Below, in pieces: positions 48,752 through 58,542 of a stretch of 64,000 nt of DNA. The translations under genes and the position numbers were made by a program. Position 1 is the stretch's first letter, and each line of letters begins with the position of its first letter. The notes under the pieces were generated by a model. The model was not told the DNA's origin. It searched no databases and worked only from the letters and a program-made list of their open reading frames with translations. The DNA comes from Saccharomycopsis fibuligera x Saccharomycopsis cf. fibuligera (lineage: Eukaryota > Ascomycota > Saccharomycetes > Ascoideales > Saccharomycopsidaceae), in assembly GCA_001936135.1 (NCBI GenBank), contig CP012809.1:4637501-4701500 (forward strand), written 5' to 3'.

Positions 48752-49767
48752 TTGGGGTGAGCAATGGGTGGTGTTGTTGTTGTTGCTGTTATTGGGGAGG
48801 AGATATTTGGAGCAAGCCCAGCTTGACTTGCAAGAGTTTTTTTGTTTTTATTTTTTAGCGCTGGAAACTAAAGAGGAGCAAAGCAGCCAGGGGAGAAGAA
48901 GCCAGTAGAAAAGATTAACAAGTGAAAAAATAAAAAAAATAAAAAACAAAAAAAAATAAAAAAAAAAGTAAAACAAAAAAAAGGTAGAAAGAAAAAGAGA
49001 GAATCTGCAGCGCGGGAAAGAGAGAAGGAGGAGAATGACGACAACAGGCAACAGACAAGAGTAACAGACGATAACAGCAGTGAGACCAGAGACCAGAGAC
49101 CAGAGAGAGATATCAGAGATGCCACTGGTTACCGTTTGCAGCAGAGGGAGCAGAGGGAGCTGTGGAATCTCTGTGGCTAGGAGAGAGTGGGGATGAAGAT
49201 GGGGGTGGCTGGAAACTGGGTGCTGCTATTACATAGTGTACAGTGTACAGTGTACACTGTGTAAAATAATTATACATTATTGTTGTATTAAAGCGAGTCC
49301 AGGACGCTGGGAAATGTGCGAAGCGCTGCCGTTGCTTGTCTCTGCACACACTAGAGCCCACGGCCGCGGCAGGGTATTGTCACACACGTGATTTACAATC
49401 ACATGCAGTCAAGCTAGTGTGTATCACGTGATCGTGATCTCTTACACTGCCTGTTGCTGCATTGTGCGAGCGAAGGAGGCCGGGGGCGGCGGCGGTGGCG
49501 GCGGCGGCTGCCCCTTTGGCGGGTGCCATCTGCGGGTCTGGTCACACGGATACCCTATCAGAGAAAAACATTAACAATATATATATATTTATATAAATTG
49601 GCTAGCAAGGAACAAAGCAAAATGGAATAACATGGAATAAAGTATGTGAAACAAAACACTTCAAAACAAAACAATTTAAAACAAAACAAAACAAAACAAA
49701 GAAACTTTATGCTACAGTCTATAAGGGTAAGGGTAACGGTGAACTACTTCTTTCCACTCCACCTACC
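48752..49767. promoter_or_regulatory. HAA1 upstream region with two E-boxes and a GC-rich repeat
   Basis: About 1 kb upstream of HAA1; the gene on the right ends at 49768. It contains CACGTG at 49385-49390 and at 49425-49430, the second inside the palindrome ATCACGTGAT. Also present are the 14-bp perfect palindrome ACAGTGTACACTGT at 49247-49260, a GGC-rich repeat at about 49484-49510, and an AAAAC-repeat near 49660-49700. CACGTG is the core bound by Cbf1- and Pho4-type bHLH factors. Confidence 0.55.
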
Positions 49768-51414
49768 CTAATACATGATCGCACCATAAGTACCGGCAAT
49801 CGTCAACACCACACTCACCGCAATCCCCGACTGAAAGGCCAACTTTTCCCATTCTCCAAGCTTGACGTAAAACATCTTGTAATAAAACATCAATGGCAAG
49901 GTAATGCAAATCGTAAAACAAATCAAACTCCCCATAACCGCCATCACCGTGGCAAAACTAGAGCATAAGTTAGCAATAAGAAATGCCATAAAGATAATCA
50001 CCGCCTTGTCAAACACCTTGACCGGATGGTAACTCGACGTGGCCGCAGCAACGCCAAAATACTGATCAAGCACCGTTGCTACTGGTCTAATTACTAGCGG
50101 GCCTTTAGTTAATGGGACAAGCCCCAAAAACAAGCACAACACGGTGCTGACCCAAGACGGGTAGCCTGCGGTGGTCATTATGGAGTTGGTCAAGATTTCA
50201 TCCACGCTGTTTCCAAACATCAAGTATCCCACAAGCGCCGCGGTCAAGTCCAAAGCCACCGTGAAGGAAAACGCAATGGTGATAGACTTGCCAAACTTCA
50301 CTGGATGGCGCATATCACGATATAGTTCTGGGAAAACCGCATGGCCGCCAAACAATGCCAAAAAGATCCCCAAGGAGACAAGCAACAATTTGTATTCGGT
50401 TGGCCAAATATGGATATCGCTGATGCTCCAAAGTGACCCAAACCCACTAGGTTTCAGCAACCCTGCGATAATGCAAACAATCACAGTGCTGCTAGTGCAC
50501 ACGATTCCAACGAAACTCAAGTTACTCAACACGCTCAAGGGCAACAAGGATAACCCAAGAATAATCGCACAGTAGCCCAACCGGAAGGCCAACTTGCTCA
50601 CGCTCGGAAAAAAAGTATGGAACGAATCGCTAAACAAGATTATCAAAGCCACGGCAGCGCCAATCAAGTCCATGGAAAATGAAATCACCACAAGCACAAA
50701 CGCCACTCCTCCGTAACAGTGCTGTGCAATGTCTCCGTAACTGAACAAACTAGCATTCGCCTTCAAGCACCGACCAATCAACACTGCCGAATAATCAGTG
50801 ATGATGCCGCAAAGTACAAGCATCACCACCCCGTAAACTAGTCCAGAATAACGGAATCCAAAAGACAAGGAATAAAGCCCCACCCCAATCAAAATATTGA
50901 TACTATTGAAAATGGTTTGAGGCGCCGTGCTGCGGCCGATGATCAAGGCTCCCTCAGGGGTCTTGCCGGTGATTCTAGAATTGATGGAAAATAACCTGCT
51001 TCTGCTTCTAGTGACTAAGGACTGTTCCTCAGGGTCATTATTAGCTCCTCCTAGGAAACTTTCGTTGAAGACACTGTTATAATCAGCAATGCTTGGGTTG
51101 CTGTTATTATTGAAGTTATTGGAATGGCCATTGAGCTCGTCGTTCAATAGCGCGCCGTAGCCGAAATTCGATTGGCCAAAACTTCCATGCAGATTACCGT
51201 CTTCACCAACACCAGCGCCAAAGCTAAAGCGAGGACTGATTTCTGGAGACTCTTCTGGACTTGGAATGATGATGTTTTGCATATGCAGTTGCATACGACT
51301 AAAAGAACTTGCAAATTCATTAATGGAGTTTGGCCCACCAGCATCGAGAAATGAGTTTCGACGCTGTCTTGGCAGACCAATGATGGGGATACCTTCATTA
51401 CTATCGTAGGACAT
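49768..51414 (-). CDS. AVT1: Vacuolar amino-acid transporter, Avt1-like (AAAP family)
   Basis: A 548-aa integral membrane protein. The first 165 residues are a polar cytosolic tail rich in Asn/Ser. The AAAP core begins at STAPQTIFNSINILIGVGLYSLSFGFRYSG, the typical first helix with the unwound substrate-binding stretch. About 10-11 hydrophobic helices follow to the C-terminus (MYYKMFYVK region and the last helix ending GAIMY). FGGHAVFPELYRDMRHPVKF is a conserved intracellular loop of Avt1 relatives. Avt1 is a proton-driven importer of neutral amino acids into the vacuole in S. cerevisiae. Length fits (602 aa there). Among the Avt1-7 paralogues the first-helix motif points to Avt1, but the exact ortholog is not certain. 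Confidence 0.82.
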   Translation of the reverse strand: MSYDSNEGIPIIGLPRQRRNSFLDAGGPNSINEFASSFSRMQLHMQNIIIPSPEESPEISPRFSFGAGVGEDGNLHGSFGQSNFGYGALLNDELNGHSNNFNNNSNPSIADYNSVFNESFLGGANNDPEEQSLVTRSRSRLFSINSRITGKTPEGALIIGRSTAPQTIFNSINILIGVGLYSLSFGFRYSGLVYGVVMLVLCGIITDYSAVLIGRCLKANASLFSYGDIAQHCYGGVAFVLVVISFSMDLIGAAVALIILFSDSFHTFFPSVSKLAFRLGYCAIILGLSLLPLSVLSNLSFVGIVCTSSTVIVCIIAGLLKPSGFGSLWSISDIHIWPTEYKLLLVSLGIFLALFGGHAVFPELYRDMRHPVKFGKSITIAFSFTVALDLTAALVGYLMFGNSVDEILTNSIMTTAGYPSWVSTVLCLFLGLVPLTKGPLVIRPVATVLDQYFGVAAATSSYHPVKVFDKAVIIFMAFLIANLCSSFATVMAVMGSLICFTICITLPLMFYYKMFYVKLGEWEKLAFQSGIAVSVVLTIAGTYGAIMY

Positions 51415-53110
51415 TGTAAAGGGTGATTTCGCTATCTTTGAGACTTCCTTTTTTTTTTTTTTTTTTCTTTTCTCTGTAGTGTCTTTGGCAACGATAGCCT
51501 AGCTTTTTATTGACCAGTTTTGATATTCTGAAGCAGTATAATAGCTACAGTTAGCGCTGCTTGAATGAGAAGTTGAGAGTATGAACAGATAAAAATATCA
51601 ACACCGCCTAGATGAAAGAAAAAAAAAAAAAAAAAAAAACGGCCCGCTTGAGATGAGATGGGCTTGGGCTTGAGTTGTGTCAAGCAAAGTTCTACTGAGA
51701 TATGACTGAAACTGTTACTAGCGAGTGAGTGTGATACTGAAGGATATTCAGCAGTATAGGGTATTAAACGACGGATCTCTGTTTCATAAAGTGGCGGTCA
51801 GAATAAATAAATCACTGAGTTGAAAAGAAGAAAGCCAAAATAAAGAGAGAAAAAAAAATTTTTTTTTTTTTTCTTTTCTACTTGTTTTTTTGTTTTTTGT
51901 TTTTTGTTTTTTATTTATTTGTTTACGACCAAGTTTTGTCAGTTTCGATGGATGAATTTATCTCCGTAAGTTTCACGTTCCTAGAAAGAAAGAGAAAAAA
52001 AAAAAAAATTAATGCCTGGCTGGCGTTGTGCAAAGCAACAGTAATAGCAGCAGTAGCAGCAGTAGTAACAACAACAGCGATGGATGGATGAGGTTTGACA
52101 ATTGGACAACGCAGCGGTTAGCAGCAACTGCAACTGCAACTGCAACTGCTGCTGATAAGCTGCAGCGTTTTTTTTTTTTTTGTTTTTTTTTTTCTCTGTT
52201 TGATTTATTTTTATTTTTACTCTTCGTTTTTAGTTGTTTCTGCCAGGGTGGAACTAGCCAACCACAGGAGAAAACCAGTAGTACCACTGATAGAACCCCA
52301 GTCTTTTGCGAAAGTAGCCAAGCCCCCATTGATGGGGGGCACCACACCACCGGCTGGCAGTTTCCATGGTCCTAGTCTGAAGGCCCCCAGTCTTAAGACC
52401 CTCCTCCACTTCACTACTGCTTGCTGCTGTTCATCGCCGCTAATCGTGGCCAATCACTTTGCCCGTACACCACCCTTGCTGCCTGTCGAGTCGAGTCGAG
52501 TCGAGTCGAGTCGAGTCGAGTCGAGTCGAGTACTAGCGCTGCGCTGCGGATCAGCACTGCAACAGTGACAACCCCACCAGGCCTTCGTCCGTCAGCAACA
52601 GCCTTAGCGATTCTGAATGTACCAGATAAGGCGCTAAATGATTACTGGCCGATTGAAACTTTGTTGTTGTTCAGCTCAATTTAATTTTGCGTAGCGAGGC
52701 CCAATCAGGCAGAGAGTTTTAACTAATTCAGAAACACGCATAGTGAAGAGAGAGCCAAGTTTGCTCCCAGAGATGCCCGGCATGGAGCAATATGATATAT
52801 TCAAGAGTACAAGTCATTCTCAACATTCAGCTATACAGCGATATAGTAAATGGATAGATAGATAGTAGTAGTAGTAATAGTGGTGGTGGTGGCTATATTA
52901 CGGCCGGTTCCACTGACTAACGTACAAATCATCTACTGCTCATATTACACGCCTCAACTGGACTGCTTCTCTTTGTTTTTCTAGTGCTACAAGAGCTTGC
53001 AGTAAGATAACGCAGGTTGGCGCACCCAAAGAAGTTTCCACTTTTCAAACTAAATTTCAAATATTTCTGACAGTATATATCACCCACCTAAGCTGTGTCG
53101 GGCCGGGCCC
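51415..53110. other. Intergenic: AVT1 promoter and 3' flank of the SPX-RING gene
   Basis: 1.7 kb of promoter and 3' flank. It has poly-T and poly-A tracts (51453-51467, 51619-51639, 51858-51872), (GCAACT)n near 52125-52150, (TCGAG)9 at 52486-52530 and GTA/GGT triplets near 52865-52893. Both strands show 80-120 codon frames between 52000 and 52680 that come from these repeats. I call no gene. Confidence 0.5.
52486..52530. repeat. (TCGAG)9 pentanucleotide repeat
   Basis: Nine perfect TCGAG units, 45 bp, about 1.07 kb upstream of AVT1. A CpG-containing pentamer is unusual here because most repeats in the window are A/T-only. Confidence 0.9.
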
Positions 53111-54829
53111 TTAGCTAATAACGCACCCAGTTGAGTCATATTGCTGTAGTGCCCTGGCATACCTTTCTTTCTCTAATTCTCTGGCTCTTTCTTTAACTTT
53201 CGCCTTCACCTGCTTTGGGAAGTACCGCTTCATGAAGACAAGTCTTTCCATGTCCAAATTGGTGCTATCTGCCTTCAAAACACAATGTTTACGGCACACG
53301 GGACACTCATCCTTTTTTTGTCGCTGCAAATTAATCAAGCATTGGACGCAAAAGACGTGCTGGCACTGAAGCTTTATTGGTTTGTATGCTAAAGTTAAGC
53401 ACACTGGACAATTATAGTCGTCTAATTGTGGTACCACCATGACTAACCTTTCCGCAATCGCGGCATAAAGCCCAGTGACAAACGATTCATTGATAAACGG
53501 TTCTTTAGAAATAAGTCTAGGGAACTGGGTCTTTACTGCTAATGCGGTTTGCTTATCAAATTTTTTCAAAATTTTATCAATGGCAAGCTTGTTCAAATGT
53601 TGAAATCTCATGGCTCGAAGTAATTCCAAATTCAACTGGTAAAATGAGTAAAACGCTTCTTTGGAACGTTTGTGTTTGAACTGTTTGACCAAATTGCTGG
53701 ATACCACATCCTGAGAAAATTCATCAAGCCGTTTACCAACCTCAAGTACATCTCTTTCTCCGTGCATGTCATCAGTGACAAAAAAGATTCGATTATCCAA
53801 ATACATTTCAAAAATTTCCCGCCAGCTATCCATATCGGTTCTAAACTTGCTTGGGGATGATAACAGGCCAATCAGCTTGCTGATCTTTTCAATCTTTTTA
53901 ACCATTTCTTGTTGGTGCAGTTCTTTTATCTTTTGTAAGCTGTCTAGTTCCAAAAAAATCATTTGGAAAAATTTGTCATCCTCATCTAAGGAAATAGTAA
54001 TCTTGATGTTTTCCGTGACGCTTCCGAGCTTGAAGAGTTTTATTTCACTAATGTGCGGCTTTGTATTTTTCACTGTACCATCACCGTCACCATCATTATC
54101 ACCATCATTATTATCATGATTATCATCATGATTATCATCACCATTATCATCATAATCCACTAGCTCAACCACTTTCTCATCGTTGCTCCGGCCGGTAATA
54201 TAATCACCAATCTTTTGCTTGATTTCTTTGGAATGAACATCCTCACCAGTGAGAAAAATAACCAATTTGGGTTTAATATAATGCTGATTTTGAGCAAAGA
54301 AATACTTGGCCATTGGTGTTTCCAGCACACCTTCCTTGGCCACAGTTTCTACCTCAATATTTAAATTGTAATGCAATTTGCCATTAGATGTACTTTCTTC
54401 TTCTCCAGCTCTGCCCTCACCACCACCACCACCACCACTGGGCACCGTGTCGTGAAATGTATACAAATGTGCTTCTCCGTCTTCATCATCGTCTTCATCT
54501 CTAAGTTGCAATAGGGTCCTCACCGTTTCATTGCTACTATTAACATCCTTGCTGGCATCAACTTTTCGATCGGCATTACTATTACTACTACTGCTGCTGC
54601 CACCACTTCTCGTACATGAGTCACTTCCATGATCTTTACTGTTTTTGGCGCTAGCAGCAGACTCAAGGAGAACCTTAAGAGTCTCTTTGGATAATCCTAG
54701 AGTCCGCAACTCATCAGTAAAACGGTGAATTCTCTTCTTTAGTGCTTTATATTGAATCGCACTATCGATCCATTCTTGTGGGACGTTTTGTCGTATTAGT
54801 TCTTCCTCAAAATATTTGCCAAACTTCAT
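53111..54829 (-). CDS. SPX-domain RING E3 ubiquitin ligase (NLA/Pqr1-like)
   Basis: A 572-aa protein. The SPX N-terminus MKFGKYFEEELIRQNVPQEWIDSAIQYKALKK is diagnostic; the later SPX helix HLNKLAIDKILKKFDKQTAL carries the lysine cluster that binds inositol pyrophosphates in other SPX proteins. Between these lie long inserts with poly-Ser, poly-Gly and an Asp/Asn/Gly tract with repeated DDNHD units (about residues 225-255). A C3HC4 RING at residues 474-512 (CPVC, HVFCVQC, CPVC) is followed by a basic helix. The arrangement matches plant NLA and fission-yeast Pqr1, which ubiquitinate phosphate transporters when phosphate is ample. I know of no clear S. cerevisiae counterpart. The target here is not known, but phosphate or polyphosphate homeostasis is likely. 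Confidence 0.88.
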   Translation of the reverse strand: MKFGKYFEEELIRQNVPQEWIDSAIQYKALKKRIHRFTDELRTLGLSKETLKVLLESAASAKNSKDHGSDSCTRSGGSSSSSNSNADRKVDASKDVNSSNETVRTLLQLRDEDDDEDGEAHLYTFHDTVPSGGGGGGEGRAGEEESTSNGKLHYNLNIEVETVAKEGVLETPMAKYFFAQNQHYIKPKLVIFLTGEDVHSKEIKQKIGDYITGRSNDEKVVELVDYDDNGDDNHDDNHDNNDGDNDGDGDGTVKNTKPHISEIKLFKLGSVTENIKITISLDEDDKFFQMIFLELDSLQKIKELHQQEMVKKIEKISKLIGLLSSPSKFRTDMDSWREIFEMYLDNRIFFVTDDMHGERDVLEVGKRLDEFSQDVVSSNLVKQFKHKRSKEAFYSFYQLNLELLRAMRFQHLNKLAIDKILKKFDKQTALAVKTQFPRLISKEPFINESFVTGLYAAIAERLVMVVPQLDDYNCPVCLTLAYKPIKLQCQHVFCVQCLINLQRQKKDECPVCRKHCVLKADSTNLDMERLVFMKRYFPKQVKAKVKERARELEKERYARALQQYDSTGCVIS

Positions 54830-56501
54830 ATTTTCTCTCTTCTTCTCACAGAGCTATTTGTACGAAATGGGTTTTGGAAAGAAAGAAAATAATAATAAAA
54901 AAAAAAAAAAAAAAACGTTTTGCTGCTGTTAATGTGAGGGTGGTAAATTTAGTAAAGTAGAATTGTACGTGTTATAGTGTATGGATTGTGGCCATAGGAT
55001 GAGCTGATCGATTTGGTAAGAACGATTATGCTTTAGCAAATAGGTATAGCGCCAGCAATATTGCTATCTTCAATGCGGTTACTACTTCCTCTGCCAATTT
55101 TTTATATTCTAAAGTTTGAACAGTCTGTGTCGAAAATAATAATGCGCAAACTTCTTGGTTGTTTGACTGTATAATACCGATTGGAAATGAATAATGTTTG
55201 AAAATGAATCAATGGGTTTCACACCACTTAATACTACACCTTTGAGAAACTTGCAACAGTGAATGTAATATATGTAATTGATATCTTTGGAACAAAATTG
55301 TCACCCAGTATTATCATACTGTATTGAGATAGACTTGTTGCAGAAAAATGGGGTTGGTTGGTTAGTTAAAAGAAAGATTTTATGACCATATTACGGTTGT
55401 GTATAGCGTGTACGATGACAACGCATGTGCAAGCAAACAAGCCTCTAGTAAAAAAAAAAAAAAAATAGAGATGGTTTTCGGGGGGCTGACAAGAAGAGAA
55501 AAAAAAAATAAAAAAATAAAAAAATAAAAGTGACTGAGTGATGCGGCGCCGACAGCGGTCAACAAACAATATATATATATATATATATACTGTAGTAAGT
55601 CACAGAGACAATAGATAACAGTCACAAGCAAAAGTAATGCAAATCTTGCAAAAAATTAGCGAGAGACACGTACCCAACCCAAGACCACCGACTAAAAGAT
55701 AATACGTTGATTTTGTGCACATCGTAAGATGATTGCAGCGCTGTTCGATGTTAACGTTTATTGATCATCGATGAGAACGGCAAGAAACGTGGCCACCGCT
55801 AGCTACTGCACTTCACACACATCAATGTGGCTTTAGTTTCCAGCTATACCTAACGGTCTGTGCAGACATTTGTTGGTGACTGTTTCGTCTTGCTTTCCAA
55901 TCAGCCAACCAGCAGCTATCTTTTTTTTTTTTTCTTTTCAAGCTGCGTTTTATTCTTTAGTGTACTTTTTATGAACGGCATACTGTCCTAATGTGAATCT
56001 TAACTAGATTCTCAATAATTAAGAAACAAAGCGAGCCTGTGCTCCGAACTAAGCGGTTCAAAAACGGCCGCCTAGTTTTCGAAAGAGTAAACTGACAAAG
56101 TCAATACAGAACCAATCAGGAAATTAACTGTAGTTAAGCTATAAATAGCTTTGTATTTATTGTGTATGCATGCATGTCTGCACCACCAGCACTCAGTGGA
56201 CCCATATTTGCGAATCGGAGGAAGCTATTAAACCATCGCCAATAACGATAATTTTGACAGCCTTCTTATCATTGATATCATGCCGGCCTACAGTATCATC
56301 ATAAAAATTATTTTTTCATTCATTGTCAGTACTTGAAAACACATAGTATAAAATATTATGTTATCAGTATCGTATTAGTCTAAAAAAAAAAAAAGAAAGA
56401 AAAGCCCTTGAGAGATAAAATGACAAGATTAAATTGTAACCCAACACACGATAAATATAATAAGTATTAGAGAAATCATTTTGTAGAAATATCAAAAAAA
56501 A

Positions 56502-56571
<70 letters not shown>

Positions 56572-56755
56572 TTGCAATCAATTCATAGCAAACGCAATCG
56601 AGCAAACGGGAAAGGAGAAGAATACAAAAATCAAAAATAAAACACACAGCAAAAAATCAGAGAAAAAAGAAAAGGAACATTAAATCCAACTACGTTATTA
56701 GTAAAACATTAATTTTTGTTTTTGTTTGACTTTTTCGGTTTGATTCGTTGATTTC
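54830..56755. other. Intergenic: SPX-RING promoter and LSP1 3' flank
   Basis: 1.9 kb. It has A/T homopolymers (54897-54915, 55450-55465), TA dinucleotides at 55570-55588, TATGCATGCATG at 56165-56176, and (AAT)23 at 56502-56570. No ORF longer than 85 codons is credible. Confidence 0.5.
56502..56570. repeat. (AAT)23 trinucleotide repeat downstream of LSP1
   Basis: Twenty-three perfect AAT units (69 bp), about 190 bp past the LSP1 stop, so probably in its 3' UTR or terminator (as ATT on the transcript strand). Long perfect trinucleotide runs are polymorphic. Confidence 0.9.
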
Positions 56756-57775
56756 TCAAACTCTGGTTGAATGCTCATTAGTCAAATTAGTACGATTTTC
56801 GTTAGTCAAGTCTTCATGAGCAGTTGATGCATCAACCTCGTCACCAATGGTTCCGTGATGAGTATGACCATCAACAGCTGATGTTTGTCCTTGATAACCT
56901 TCGTCGTCTTCTTCTTCTTCTTCTTCATAAACATCATCCACAGTATGATGGAATGACAAAGATGGCTTAACGGCGGCAGAATCCAAAGTCCAGTTACGTA
57001 ATGAAGTTTCTGCATCAATAATGATTTGCTTGGTTGTATCATAACCATCGTAATCATGTCTGCCTTCGCCTGGGGTCACAGAATTGTCATCCAACAATTC
57101 CAAAAGTGCTTTACCGTAACCAGCAATCAAGGCTAACTTTTCAGATAATTCAATCATGGCATCAAATTGGTACTGGAAGGCCAATTTCAATTTTTCTCTA
57201 GTGATGTTGGACAATTGAGCTTCCGCAACTAAGGATTCTGCTTCTGCTCTAACCAATTCTTGTTCCAAAACCTCAAGTTTTGGAGAACTTGGGTCCTTGT
57301 ACTTCAAATGAGCAATTTCATCAGTGATTTTTTGCTTGCGGTCTCTGGTTGGTTGAGCAGAAGCTTCAATATTTCTAATGTGTTTCAATGTGATTCTATA
57401 TTGATCATATTTGTCAATGAATTGGTCTTCAAGCTCGGCAATTTCATAAAGCAACACTCCCAACTTGTCAGTGATATCGGAAATGTCATCTTCATTCTCC
57501 GCGCCCCAAAGAGACAATTGCTTTGCCACTTCACGACGTTCTCTAGCTGCCAATTCAATGGCTCTCATAACATTTTTTTCAATCTTAATATACTGAGTCA
57601 ATTTTCTAGCCAATTGAGGGCCAAAAGTGCCGGCAGTGCTTTTTCTCAAGTTTCCAGAAAAGCTGCTCTTGCCAAAAAACTTGCCGCCCTTAGTAGTGGA
57701 TGGCGGAGGAGCAGGAGTCTGCAATTGAGAGTTGGTTGGGGCTCTGGAGTCCCTAAGAGAGTAAGTGTGATGCAT
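56756..57775 (-). CDS. LSP1: Eisosome core BAR-domain protein Lsp1/Pil1
   Basis: A 339-aa eisosome scaffold that shapes furrow-like plasma-membrane domains. The start MHHTYSLRDSRAPTNSQLQ matches the N-terminal membrane-inserting helix of the family. The banana-shaped BAR domain (about residues 45-270) contains KQLSLWGAENEDDISDITDKLGV, the strongly conserved HLKYKDP, VLEQELVRAEAESLVAEAQ and LIAGYGKALLELLDD blocks. The C-terminus is acidic. LSFHHTVDDVYE and KQLSLWGAEN resemble Lsp1 more than Pil1 of S. cerevisiae (LSFHQTVDDVYED in Lsp1), so LSP1 is preferred. Sites for Pkh kinases are expected in the N-terminal Ser/Thr region (APPPSTTKG). Confidence 0.93.
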   Translation of the reverse strand: MHHTYSLRDSRAPTNSQLQTPAPPPSTTKGGKFFGKSSFSGNLRKSTAGTFGPQLARKLTQYIKIEKNVMRAIELAARERREVAKQLSLWGAENEDDISDITDKLGVLLYEIAELEDQFIDKYDQYRITLKHIRNIEASAQPTRDRKQKITDEIAHLKYKDPSSPKLEVLEQELVRAEAESLVAEAQLSNITREKLKLAFQYQFDAMIELSEKLALIAGYGKALLELLDDNSVTPGEGRHDYDGYDTTKQIIIDAETSLRNWTLDSAAVKPSLSFHHTVDDVYEEEEEEDDEGYQGQTSAVDGHTHHGTIGDEVDASTAHEDLTNENRTNLTNEHSTRV

Positions 57776-58542
57776 TATGGTGGTTTGCTATAACGTATTG
57801 CGCTGTGTTGTGCTGTACTGTGTTGTGTTGTGTTCGTGGTTTAAATATTCAAAGAGTAAATAAACAAACAATGGAGATAAAAGAACAGAGCACAAAATGG
57901 AGTCAATTAGATTGTATACCAAAAAAGAAAAAAGCTTGTGCGGTAGGTACCTCTATAGGAAAATGGTGTTGTTTTTATACTAGAGGGATGGAACGCGGCA
58001 AGCAAAAACAATTGGGAAAGCAGCACGACCACTTATATATATTCTACAGCTGCATTCAATTGCAAACACAGAGCACTCTCCCAGTGTGTACACGAGCCCT
58101 ATCGCAGAGCTCGCAGAACTCCCCCAGTGGAGCGTCTGTCGATGATGCTTTTAAGCATTTGAGTTGCTTGCTACCTGAAATCCGCCCGCCTGCATTGCGT
58201 CATCGCAAGTCTGTCCGGGGCTTCTGTGCGCGCCAGTAAACCACTAATAGACCCCCCAGGTGAAAACACTATTTCCATTGGTATGGTAAAGAATAACATG
58301 AAGGAAGTATATATAGCGAGTGGTCTCACTTCTCACAAACGTCGCCATATTTCAATTAGGTTAACATCTTTTTAACTCAAGCAAAATGCTGGAGTAACGG
58401 GAGATAGCTACTACTACAGATTTTAACTCCTATGATAACTCTTGGTATATTTGATAGTATATCTTATAATCTGCATTATCTTTTCCAATAAGAGCAATAT
58501 GTAGAGAAGCTATAAAGGTAAACAAGAACAAGTTCCCGGCAA
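57776..58542. other. Intergenic: LSP1 promoter and 3' flank of the Cdk-site-rich gene
   Basis: About 770 bp. Tandem GTTGT-type repeats lie near 57800-57832 (LSP1 leader). A 144-codon plus-strand frame at 57805-58239 has no initial ATG and no recognisable family. Less AT-rich sequence at about 58070-58260 is probably LSP1 promoter. Confidence 0.45.

Noticed and set aside
52009-52684. Several 80-120 codon ORFs near the TCGAG repeat
   Set aside because: They consist largely of translated simple repeats (Ser/Asn, Leu, VESSR) and lack conservation signs.
57805-58239. 144-codon ORF upstream of LSP1
   Set aside because: It has no initial ATG, reads through the LSP1 promoter and has no recognisable motif.
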